Origin: Patescibacteria group bacterium
GTDB taxonomy: Bacteria; Patescibacteriota; Dojkabacteria; JAKAPS01; JAJZLI01
NCBI GenBank assembly: GCA_023380695.1
Contig: JAMCRT010000010.1
Span: forward strand, 1-12,759
DNA: 12,759 bases
Direction: 5' to 3'
Shown here piece by piece: positions 1 to 6,682 of the stretch. Below the pieces are notes generated by a model. That model ran no database searches. It saw only the letters and a program-made list of their open reading frames with translations, and was not told where the DNA came from. The position numbers and the translations under genes are program-made. How positions within the stretch are numbered: position 1 is the stretch's first letter; each line of letters starts with the position of its first letter.

Positions 1-28
1 AGATGAGGTTGGTAGAGGATCATCCACT
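1..28. repeat. Inverted short copy of the mutS Walker B segment at the window edge
   Basis: Positions 1-28 match the reverse complement of 632-659 at 27 of 28 bases, the only mismatch being at position 20. Read on the plus strand, they encode DEVGRGSST, almost identical to the mutS DEVGRGTST encoded on the minus strand at 632-659. An 8-bp microhomology (AGTGGATG) is shared by real mutL sequence and the mutS site. This is the pattern of a fold-back template switch or an assembly junction rather than a functional repeat. Confidence 0.75.
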
Positions 29-180
29 CGAATATCTAGTCCATTTATGCTAACTATAATATTAGAAGCTCCTGCATCAATTGCATTTTCTAATAATTCT
101 TTTAATACTGATGCATAATTTTCAACAACTTCTCCTGCTGCAATCCTATTTGCTATATCTTGAGATAAAATATTAATCAT
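1..180 (-). CDS. mutL: DNA mismatch repair protein MutL, N-terminal fragment (partial)
   Basis: The first 60 codons of MutL, a GHKL-type ATPase that links MutS mismatch recognition to downstream strand removal. Seen: starting at the ATG at 180-178, the reading gives MINILSQDIANRIAAGEVVE, then KELLENAIDAGAS, then INGLDIRVDD. These are the N-terminal ATP-binding signature of MutL (IAAGEVVE and ENxiDAG, with the catalytic Glu in KELLENAIDAG). The usual Pro of the E(R/N)PASV segment is Tyr here (ENYAS). The ATG lies inside the last codons of mutS (8-nt overlap), so the two are probably co-transcribed and translationally coupled. The gene leaves the window on the left. The last residues, after IRVDD (about positions 1-20), read PLPTSS instead of the expected Asp/Asn-Gly-x-Gly motif. 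They match inverted mutS DNA, so they are probably not real MutL sequence. Confidence 0.9.
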   Translation of the reverse strand, partial: MINILSQDIANRIAAGEVVENYASVLKELLENAIDAGASNIIVSINGLDIRVDDPLPTSS

Positions 181-2701
181 TATCTACCATCCTTTTTATT
201 TCAAATAATTTTTCCAATGCTTTCAATGGAGTTATATTGTTTAAATCAACATCTTTCAGAAAAGTTTTTATCTTTATATCTGATTCTAAATTTTCAAACA
301 AAGTCTGTTGAATTATAGATTTTTTATATTTATTTTTACTGTTTTCAAAATTATCCAATATATCAAATGCCCTTTCTATTAAAGATTCTGGTAATCCTGC
401 AATTTGAGCAACATGTATACCATAACTTTTATCAGTACCACCCTTCAATAAATTCCTCAAAAAAATAATTTTCCCATTTTTCTCTTCCACTTCTATATTA
501 AAATTGACAACTTTATCTAATATATTTTCCAATTCCAAAAGTTCTGTATAATGTGTTGCAAATATTGTTTTTGCATTAATAAAATCATGTATATACTCAA
601 TCAGTGCCCATGCAATAGATACACCATCATAAGTGGATGTTCCTCTACCAACCTCATCTAGTATTATTAAACTTTTATCAGTAGCATTATTAACAATATT
701 AGCACATTCAATCATTTCAACCATAAACGTACTATCACCCTCTGATAAATTATCTGTTGCACCAACCCTTGTAAAAATTCTATCTATTATTGGAACAACA
801 GTTTTTTTTGCAGGAACAAAAGATCCTATTTGAGAAAGTATTGAAATAAGGGCAACTTGTCTTAATATACTACTTTTTCCTGACATATTAGGCCCTGTAA
901 TTACAATTATTCTTTTATCACTGTCAAATTTTATACTATTTGGTATATATGGATCTGGGAATATCATTTTTTCTATTACTGGATGCCTGCCATCTATAAT
1001 AGAAAGATCATCATTTGATGAATTTATAATAGGCAGAGAATAATTATTCTCTTTTGCTACAATTGCAAATGAAATTAAAACGTCCAATACACCAATATCA
1101 TCACCTATAGTCTGCATTATAGAAATAAATTGCGTCAATGCTTTTTTCAAAGATATGAATAATTCATTTTCAATAACCAAAGATCTAGATTGAGCATTTA
1201 CTACCATATTCTCATATTCTTTAAGTTTTGGTGATATAAATCTTTCAGAAGATACTAATGTTTGTTTTCTAATATAATCATCTGGCACTTTATCTTTATG
1301 TACATTAGATATTTCAATATAATAACCAAAAATTTTATTAAATTGAATTTTTAATGATGGAATACTAAGTCTTTCTGATTCTTCCTTTTGTAAATTTAAA
1401 ATCCAATTTTTACCATTCTGTAAAATATCTCTATATTTATCTAACTCTTCATTTAAACCTTCCTTTATAAATCCTCCATCTCTTAAAAGCATTGGAGGAA
1501 CATCAACTATATATTTATCTATCAGAGACACTAAATCATCTATTCCAGATTTGTCTATATCTGATTTAATACCATTTACTAAATCTGATAAAAATCCTTT
1601 CAAAAGATCACTAATATCTTTAATCAATTTGAAGGATTCTTTTAGTGCTATAAGATCTCTAGGGGTTATAGACCCTATAGATATTTTTGTTGCAAGTCTT
1701 TGTATATCTGCAATATCTGATAACTTTTTTACAATATCATTTTCTATATTTGATTTCATAATCTCTTTTACTGCATCTTGTCTTTTTTTTATTAGAGACT
1801 GATCTAGTAGGGGATAAGAGAGAAAAAATTTCAATTTTCTAGACCCAATTGATGTTGAAGTTTTATCTATAATTGACAAAAGTGTTCCTTTACTTGTATC
1901 ACCTCTGATAGTTTTAAACAATTCCAGACTGTTTATAGTATTTTCATCTAAAATCATATATTCATTTGTTTTAAAAATTCTTGGAACTCTTAGGTGTCTT
2001 CCTATATCTTTTTGTGTATCTTCTATATATTTTACAATAGATCCTGCAGGTAGCAATGATAAATGATCATCACTAATGCCAAATCCTTTAAGGGTTGCGA
2101 TATTAAAATAATCGTAGAGTATATCTTTTTTAAAATACGTTGTTTTTGTTGTATTAAGATCAAATAATTTATCATCAGAATATAAAATTTCTTTGGGCAT
2201 CATTAAAGATATTAAAGATTTCAATTGTTTCTCACTTAGCATTTCAGATATATAAAAATCTCCAACCGAAAAATCAACAAAAGATAATGCATAAATATTC
2301 TTTCCAATATTTTTTATCGCAAATAAAAAATTATCCTCCCTATTATTGATATCAGGTGAGAGATTTACTCCTGGTGTTACAATTTTAACAAGCTCTCTTT
2401 TCATTAAACCTTTATTCTCCATATCTGGACTTAATTGTTCTACTATTCCTACCTTATAATTTGCATTCACCAATTTTTGAAGATAATTATCCAAAGCATG
2501 ATATGGAAATCCTGCCATAGGTAATTTATTATCTGATCTATCACGAGAAGTAAGTGTAATATTTAATATTTTTGAACCCAAAACTGCATCGTCACCAAAG
2601 AGTTCATAGAAATCTCCCATTCTGAACAGTAATAGACAATCAGGATTTTCTTCTTTCATTTTAAAATACTGGAGCATTGCAGGTGTTTTATTGTTATGCA
2701 T
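173..2701 (-). CDS. mutS: DNA mismatch repair protein MutS
   Basis: Full-length MutS (842 aa from this start; E. coli MutS is 853), the cytoplasmic mismatch-sensing ATPase. Seen: N-terminal TPAMLQYFKMKEENPD followed by FRMGDFYELF, containing the Phe-x-Glu mismatch-binding motif (F31, E33 in this numbering). Then come the connector and lever/clamp domains, the Walker A GPNMSGKSS from residue 603, and the Walker B/D-loop LIILDEVGRGTSTYDG with D682/E683, followed by FATHYTEL. Start choice: the frame stays open to a TTG at 2737, but that codon is part of a good -35 box, and a TATAAT lies at 2714-2709. The ATG at 2701 sits one base after the predicted transcription start and gives the normal MutS N-terminus. 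A start at ATG 2710 would fall inside the -10 box. The 3' end overlaps mutL by 8 nt. No frameshift or missing motif is visible. Confidence 0.97.
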   Translation of the reverse strand: MHNNKTPAMLQYFKMKEENPDCLLLFRMGDFYELFGDDAVLGSKILNITLTSRDRSDNKLPMAGFPYHALDNYLQKLVNANYKVGIVEQLSPDMENKGLMKRELVKIVTPGVNLSPDINNREDNFLFAIKNIGKNIYALSFVDFSVGDFYISEMLSEKQLKSLISLMMPKEILYSDDKLFDLNTTKTTYFKKDILYDYFNIATLKGFGISDDHLSLLPAGSIVKYIEDTQKDIGRHLRVPRIFKTNEYMILDENTINSLELFKTIRGDTSKGTLLSIIDKTSTSIGSRKLKFFLSYPLLDQSLIKKRQDAVKEIMKSNIENDIVKKLSDIADIQRLATKISIGSITPRDLIALKESFKLIKDISDLLKGFLSDLVNGIKSDIDKSGIDDLVSLIDKYIVDVPPMLLRDGGFIKEGLNEELDKYRDILQNGKNWILNLQKEESERLSIPSLKIQFNKIFGYYIEISNVHKDKVPDDYIRKQTLVSSERFISPKLKEYENMVVNAQSRSLVIENELFISLKKALTQFISIMQTIGDDIGVLDVLISFAIVAKENNYSLPIINSSNDDLSIIDGRHPVIEKMIFPDPYIPNSIKFDSDKRIIVITGPNMSGKSSILRQVALISILSQIGSFVPAKKTVVPIIDRIFTRVGATDNLSEGDSTFMVEMIECANIVNNATDKSLIILDEVGRGTSTYDGVSIAWALIEYIHDFINAKTIFATHYTELLELENILDKVVNFNIEVEEKNGKIIFLRNLLKGGTDKSYGIHVAQIAGLPESLIERAFDILDNFENSKNKYKKSIIQQTLFENLESDIKIKTFLKDVDLNNITPLKALEKLFEIKRMVDND

Positions 2702-2708
2702 AACATTC

Positions 2709-2737
2709 ATTATATCAAAGAAAAAAATACTTCTCAA
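2709..2737 (-). promoter_or_regulatory. mutS(L) promoter, sigma70-type, leaderless architecture
   Basis: On the minus strand, TTGAGA (2737-2732), a 17-nt spacer and TATAAT (2714-2709). Counting 7 nt from the end of the -10 puts +1 at about 2702, one base before the mutS ATG at 2701. No Shine-Dalgarno is possible on such a transcript. The -35 lies within a few bases of the -10 of the divergent glycosyltransferase promoter, so the two promoters overlap and may exclude each other. Confidence 0.7.
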
Positions 2738-2745
2738 AGTAAATA

Positions 2746-2754
2746 TGATATAAT
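2746..2754 (+). promoter_or_regulatory. Extended -10 promoter of the glycosyltransferase gene
   Basis: TGATATAAT at 2746-2754 is an extended -10 (TGN plus TATAAT). No good -35 is visible at the right distance, which fits an extended -10 promoter. The predicted +1 is about 2761, 6 nt before the ATG at 2767. This rules out the upstream TTG at 2755 as a start codon. Confidence 0.6.
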
Positions 2755-2766
2755 TTGTTATCTTTT

Positions 2767-4254
2767 ATGATTCCACAGATTAATCTTAAAAAACTAATAA
2801 AAAGAGAGAGAATTATACAAATGATCCCAGGATTAATGTTATGGGGGAGTATAATAATTTTATTTGTACTATCGTTTACATATCCAATATTAGTAATCTA
2901 TCTTGTTATCTTCTACATAGTACTGTTTATATATCAAAGTATAACAATGCTACGACTTGTATTTAGGGCAAGTAAAAAAATTGATTCTATAAAAACAACA
3001 GATTGGATAGAAAAATTAGAAAGAGAATTTGGGGATACATGGCAAGAATATTATCAAACACTCATAATACCAATAGCAAATGAAGATATTAACATATTAA
3101 AACACACAATAGAATCTGCAAAAAACATCATATATCCAAAGGAAAAAAAGATTTTAATACTTGCTACAGAAAAGAAATTCCCAAATGGGAATAAAATATC
3201 TAAAATTCTAAAAGAAGAGTATAAAGATTATTTTGGAAAAATAATTATTACCATACATTCTCTAAAAGATGGTGAAATAGCAGGAAAAGCATCAAATGAA
3301 AACTTTGCTGCCAGATTTTTTTATAAAAGTATAAAAGAAGAAAATATAGACCCTAAAAAAGTAATAGTAACAAGTAATGATTCAGATTATAGACATGAAA
3401 AGCATTATTTTGCATATTTAACATATGAATATTTAAAAACTGATAATGGATATAACAAGATATTTCAACCAATACCAATGTTTTATAATAATATATGGAA
3501 AGTTCCTATATTCTCAAGAATAATAGCTACCTTTGCAGCTCAATGGCAAATGGCAATAACATTCAAGCCTGAAAGATTCATGAATTTTTCATGTTATGCA
3601 GTCAATTTAGAGGCATTATCTAATGCAGGTTTTTGGGATACTAATATAATACCAGAAGATGAAAGGCTATTTTGGAAATTCATAATAGCATATGGAGAAG
3701 ATACAAAAGTAATACCACTCTATATTCCTGTATATGGAGATGCAGTTCTAGCGAAGACTTATTGGCAAAGTATTAAAGAACAATATAAACAACTTAGAAG
3801 ATGGGCATGGGGAGCATCAGAGTTGACTTTTAGTATACCAAACATATCAAAACATAAATCACTTTCCCCGTACAAAAAATTCCAACTTTTATTTGAACAA
3901 TTAAGAAATATTTATGAAAGAGCAATGGCACCAATTATTATTACATTTGGAGATTTAATTCCCGAGCTAAATCCACACTACCAAAAATTAACACTTTCAT
4001 ATACAATACCATCACTACTTGCAAGAATTATGACTGTACTTACAATATTTGTTGTACTACTGCTGTATTTTGAAGCAAAATTTGCACCAGTAAAAAGTGA
4101 AAAAACTATATTTAAAAAAGCATTTTCATATGCAAGCTGGATCACTTATCCTATTGTAAGTATAATCCTATCTTCAATTCCTGCAATAGATGCACAAACA
4201 AGAATGTTTTTTGGAAAAGGAATACAATATACTCCCACATCAAAAAAAACATGA
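2767..4254 (+). CDS. Membrane glycosyltransferase, GT2-like (processive type)
   Basis: A 495-aa inner-membrane glycosyltransferase, probably transferring a sugar from a nucleotide donor in synthesis or export of a surface polysaccharide or glycolipid. Seen: a short basic N-terminus, two hydrophobic segments at about residues 19-62, a cytosolic GT-A-like catalytic region, and at least two C-terminal membrane segments. Catalytic-type motifs are in the expected order: DSD (D205, D207) for donor/metal binding, PEDERLFWK (E297-D298) as the acidic acceptor-site motif, and QLRRW (Q342, R345, W346), the QxxRW of processive family 2 enzymes. This is family knowledge applied to visible motifs; the product is unknown. 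The start at ATG 2767 is chosen over the TTG at 2755 because the latter lies directly behind the -10 box. It is transcribed divergently from mutS. Its TGA stop is 2 bp from the stop of the displaced manC tail, converging with it. Confidence 0.8.
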   Translation: MIPQINLKKLIKRERIIQMIPGLMLWGSIIILFVLSFTYPILVIYLVIFYIVLFIYQSITMLRLVFRASKKIDSIKTTDWIEKLEREFGDTWQEYYQTLIIPIANEDINILKHTIESAKNIIYPKEKKILILATEKKFPNGNKISKILKEEYKDYFGKIIITIHSLKDGEIAGKASNENFAARFFYKSIKEENIDPKKVIVTSNDSDYRHEKHYFAYLTYEYLKTDNGYNKIFQPIPMFYNNIWKVPIFSRIIATFAAQWQMAITFKPERFMNFSCYAVNLEALSNAGFWDTNIIPEDERLFWKFIIAYGEDTKVIPLYIPVYGDAVLAKTYWQSIKEQYKQLRRWAWGASELTFSIPNISKHKSLSPYKKFQLLFEQLRNIYERAMAPIIITFGDLIPELNPHYQKLTLSYTIPSLLARIMTVLTIFVVLLLYFEAKFAPVKSEKTIFKKAFSYASWITYPIVSIILSSIPAIDAQTRMFFGKGIQYTPTSKKT

Positions 4255-4256
4255 AT

Positions 4257-4388
4257 CTATCTAAGTTCTGTATTTTTTATCCTTAAAATATCAACGACAT
4301 CTTTTATTCTGTGAGCATCATCTATATTACATATTAAAATAGAATCATCTGTTTCAACAATTGCTATATCAGATATACCAATTGTACA
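4257..4388 (-). pseudogene. Displaced duplicate of the manC 3' end
   Basis: A fragment of the last 43 codons plus stop of a manC gene, with no upstream part. It reads CTIGISDIAIVETDDSILIC and ends IKNTELR before TAG. From 4266 to 4388 it aligns without gaps to 5525-5647 inside intact manC, with 9 differences in 123 bases (about 93% identity). Of the seven changed codons in that stretch only one is silent, which suggests loss of selection. Homology stops abruptly at 4388. The fragment and the live manC end are in the same orientation and flank the decayed region, as with a gene 3' end duplicated by an integrating element. Alternatively it is the last remnant of a tandem manC paralogue. Confidence 0.9.
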
Positions 4389-4392
4389 CTAG

Positions 4393-4464
4393 AGTTCCTC
4401 CTAGCCTAAAATTTCAAAATAAAGATGCCTGTTTAGAAGGATAAATTGAACATAATTTTCTCAA
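4393..4464. repeat. 72-bp direct repeat, left copy
   Basis: Nearly identical to 5380-5451 in the same orientation: 4 differences in 72 bases, with the core 4401-4464 at 62 of 64. It begins 5 bp after the displaced manC tail ends. Weaker similarity resumes further downstream (about 4570-4590 against 5460-5480), so the right copy looks like a longer repeat with about 100 bp deleted inside. No open reading frame survives in it. Confidence 0.88.
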
Positions 4465-4641
4465 TATGCTCAGGTATGTATCTTATGTTTACTGAAGTTT
4501 TTGGTATTAATAAAGAATGAATATTTCTGATAACATAATTCTTACTTTATTCAAAATCTAAAAGTAATACCCAAAGGAGAAACTCAAGGAATATTAAAAA
4601 TACTGTCCATCTATAATTTATCATGATACGATAACTCTATA
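4465..4641. other. Decayed DNA upstream of the broken ORF
   Basis: No intact gene. Plus-strand fragments in shifting frames (ending ...NMLRYVSYVY, then TEVFGINKE, then NIILTLFKI, then VIPKGETQ) look like pieces of one former protein that may continue into the broken ORF at 4642. Several stops and frame changes separate them. This is inference from amino-acid texture only. Confidence 0.4.
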
Positions 4642-5105
4642 ATGGAGATTACAAATATTTTAGGTCTACACAAAAAATATATTGCTAATAGTGGAGAAAA
4701 ATAACTAGTTCACCTTGCACAAATATTAGTTTGTAATTTTACCCATAGAACACAAAAAGAAGGGTCATTTTCCAGCAGAAAAGTATACATAAATACCAAA
4801 ATATTAAAACATTTATATGATAAAAAACCAGCAGAAGAATATGATTTTATAATACATAATATTATTACTATTGTTAAATTTCCAGATCACATATATCAAA
4901 ACAAGGATGCAAAAAGGGGGGGGGTATACTTTTAGTCAAAACATTGAAGAACAAAAAGTATGCATGCTCCATTGAAAAAACTCACAGTGAAGATCTTAAT
5001 GAAGATATCAACTTTATTGTCACATGTATGAGACTAAGAAAAGAAAATTATCTGAACGGATACAAACATATATGGAGTTGGGAGAGCGACATTTCTCCAT
5101 CGTAA
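4642..5105 (+). pseudogene. Broken ORF of a small unknown protein, nuclease-like by weak resemblance
   Basis: A coding remnant of about 155 codons from ATG 4642 to TAA 5103-5105, with two lesions. One is an in-frame TAA after SGEK (about 4690). The other is a frame break at a run of nine G at 4916-4924. Seven or ten G would join the frames. Seven gives KRGGILLVK, which fits the texture of the protein best. The preserved parts read SSRKVYINTKILKHLYDKKP, AEEYDFIIHNI, FPDHIYQNKDAKRG, ACSIEKTHSED, and RKENYLNGYKHIWSWE. The pattern PDxIYxNKxxKRG, then a short beta segment, then xENYLxxYxxxWSW reminds me of small hypothetical proteins in candidate-phyla genomes with a BECR-type nuclease fold. This is a recollection, not a search result, and no catalytic residue is assigned. 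Lying between direct repeats beside a displaced gene end, it is probably cargo of a dead mobile element. Confidence 0.5.
4916..4924 (+). repeat. G9 homopolymer tract at a frame break
   Basis: Nine consecutive G in very AT-rich DNA, exactly where the reading frame of the broken ORF changes (codon phase 1 before, phase 0 after). Such tracts change length by slippage. It may be a mutation, a phase-variable switch or a sequencing length error. The separate nonsense codon upstream argues that the ORF is dead in any case. Confidence 0.85.
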
Positions 5106-5379
5106 TACTTTCGATACTAATAATTTAGCCTAATCATATTCCGCAGTAGAGCCTTTGGATCTAGATCCTTTCTGCATTTCAACTCCATAAACTACTATAA
5201 TAGTATCATATGTAGTACATATTATTCAACATTTATGCATATATAATTCAAAAAAATTATTGAAGATGTCATAGAGGAGATAAATACATGAAATAGATAT
5301 AGATATTAAAGGTATAGCAAAAAATAATTTTGGGGAAGCATATTCTCAATTATACAATGAATTGGATATATATCTCCTA
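5106..5379. other. Decayed intergenic DNA, no intact gene
   Basis: No ORF worth calling on either strand. A plus-strand fragment at about 5290-5390 reads DIDIKGIAKNNFGEAYSQLY before TAG, and looks like coding residue without a usable start. A textbook Shine-Dalgarno (AGAGGAGA, 5273-5280) precedes ATG AAA TAG, so it leads nowhere. Confidence 0.4.
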
Positions 5380-5451
5380 AGTTTCTACTAGCCTAAAATT
5401 TCAAAATAAAGATGCCTGTTTAAAGGGATAAATTGAACATAATTTTCTCAA
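5380..5451. repeat. 72-bp direct repeat, right copy
   Basis: The partner of 4393-4464 (68 of 72 bases identical), in the same orientation, 987 bp apart. It lies 64 bp before the end of intact manC. Together the two copies bracket the broken ORF. Confidence 0.88.
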
Positions 5452-5515
5452 AAGGAGTACCCAAAAGAGAAGCTCAAAAAGCATACAATATACTCTAACA
5501 TTAAAAACTATAAAT

Positions 5516-6583
5516 TCATATCAATTCTGTATTTTTTACCTTTAAAATATCAACGACATCTTTTATTCTATGAGCATCATCTATATTACATATTAAAACA
5601 GCATCATCTGTTTCAACAATCACTATATCAGACACACCAATTGTACATATAAATTTTTTACTCTTACTAAGAGATAATATGTTTTCAGAATCAATTAGAA
5701 GTGTATTAGAATTTGATACATTATCTCTGGGAGATTTTTCCAAAACTTCTTTTAATGATTTCCAGTTTCCTACATCAGACCAACCAATATCTGCAGGAAT
5801 TTCAACAATTAATGAGGGATCAACCTTCTCAAATAGTTTATAATCTATAGATACTTTATCCAATTTTAAATATTCTCTGTAAAAATCCTTGTTCTGACTC
5901 CATAACTTTACAATTTTTTTTAATACTTCAGAACTTTCAGGAGTATATTTTTCATACAATCTCAAAAGTGTACCTTTTGGATATATACCAAATCCAGTAT
6001 GCCATAAGTATTCATAACTTTCCGTAAATTTTTTTGTAATTCTGTAATTTGGTTTTTCTGTAAATTTTATAAATTGAAAAACTCCAAATCCATTGGTATT
6101 ATCTAACTGTTTGCCAATTTTGATATATCCTAGTTGAGTACTAGGACAAGTAGGTTTCACATCTATTTGAACAATTTTTTGATTTTTTATAGCATATTCC
6201 TCTCCTGCCTGTAATGCTCTTCTAAAAATATTTTCATGTTTTATAACTTGATCTGACCACAATATAGTAATATCAGCATCTTTAAACATACTATCAATTA
6301 TAAAAACTGCAAGTCCTACACATGCAAATGTATCCCTACCTACAGGTTCTACTATTATATTTTCTTTTTTTATTTCTTTGCACTCATTTAATACTAAGGG
6401 AACATACATTGATGTTGTAATAATATAAATATCATCTGGATTTACAAATTTTGTGAGTCTTTCAACACTCATTTTAATTAGAGTCTCATCAAAAAATATT
6501 TTGTGAAATTGCTTAGGTTTCTTTTCTCTACTAAGAGGCCAAAGTCTAGTACCTTTACCTCCTGCAAATATTAAATATTTCAT
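5516..6583 (-). CDS. manC: Mannose-1-phosphate guanylyltransferase
   Basis: A 355-aa cytosolic nucleotidyltransferase forming GDP-mannose from mannose-1-phosphate and GTP, the donor for mannosyl or fucosyl surface glycans. Seen: the N-terminal signature FAGGKGTRLWPLSREKKPKQ (residues 6-25), VEPVGRDTFA (family EPxxRNTAPA), a WSDQVI segment in place of the usual PSDHxI, LGYIKIG, FTEKP, LWHTGFGIY (family WNSGMF), SIDYKLFEK, and DIGWSDVGNW near the C-terminus. The length fits the single-domain GMP type, with no isomerase domain. The assignment to mannose over another hexose phosphate rests on the SIDYxxxEK/GWSDVGxW set. A few normally strict positions are altered (SDQ for SDH, WHTG for WNSG). The start at ATG 6583 begins directly at MKYLIFAGGKG. 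No ribosome site is visible. It is divergent from rodA across 99 bp. Its last ~41 codons are duplicated at 4257-4388. Confidence 0.9.
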   Translation of the reverse strand: MKYLIFAGGKGTRLWPLSREKKPKQFHKIFFDETLIKMSVERLTKFVNPDDIYIITTSMYVPLVLNECKEIKKENIIVEPVGRDTFACVGLAVFIIDSMFKDADITILWSDQVIKHENIFRRALQAGEEYAIKNQKIVQIDVKPTCPSTQLGYIKIGKQLDNTNGFGVFQFIKFTEKPNYRITKKFTESYEYLWHTGFGIYPKGTLLRLYEKYTPESSEVLKKIVKLWSQNKDFYREYLKLDKVSIDYKLFEKVDPSLIVEIPADIGWSDVGNWKSLKEVLEKSPRDNVSNSNTLLIDSENILSLSKSKKFICTIGVSDIVIVETDDAVLICNIDDAHRIKDVVDILKVKNTELI

Positions 6584-6682
6584 AATTAAAAAAGTGTATC
6601 ATAAAATATAAATGTTGTATATTTTAATTGCAAAGGTATTATTTATACGATAAACTATAGTTATATCTATATAACATAAAGT
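6584..6682. promoter_or_regulatory. Divergent promoter region between manC and rodA
   Basis: 99 bp. Toward rodA, TATAAC at 6670-6675 ends 7 nt before the ATG at 6683, so +1 would be about 6682 (leaderless). No convincing -35 is seen. Toward manC, TATGAT on the minus strand (6603-6598) would start transcription about 7 nt before the manC ATG, also without a clear -35. Neither gene has a Shine-Dalgarno. Confidence 0.4.

Noticed and set aside
633..833. A short plus-strand frame inside mutS
   Set aside because: It lies wholly antisense to the conserved ATPase region of mutS and shows no family motif.
5130..5200. A minus-strand reading KGSRSKGSTAEYD resembling a nucleotidyltransferase GSRxxG motif
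   Set aside because: Only about 25 residues before a stop, the surrounding residues do not fit the family, and there is no start. Too short to support.
5273..5296. A strong Shine-Dalgarno followed by ATG
   Set aside because: The ORF is ATG AAA TAG, so nothing is made unless it is a two-residue peptide. It lies in decayed DNA.
6628..6633. TTGCAA palindrome between manC and rodA as a shared -35 or operator
   Set aside because: The spacing to the likely -10 boxes is wrong on both sides (24 and 36 nt), and a 6-bp palindrome is expected by chance.
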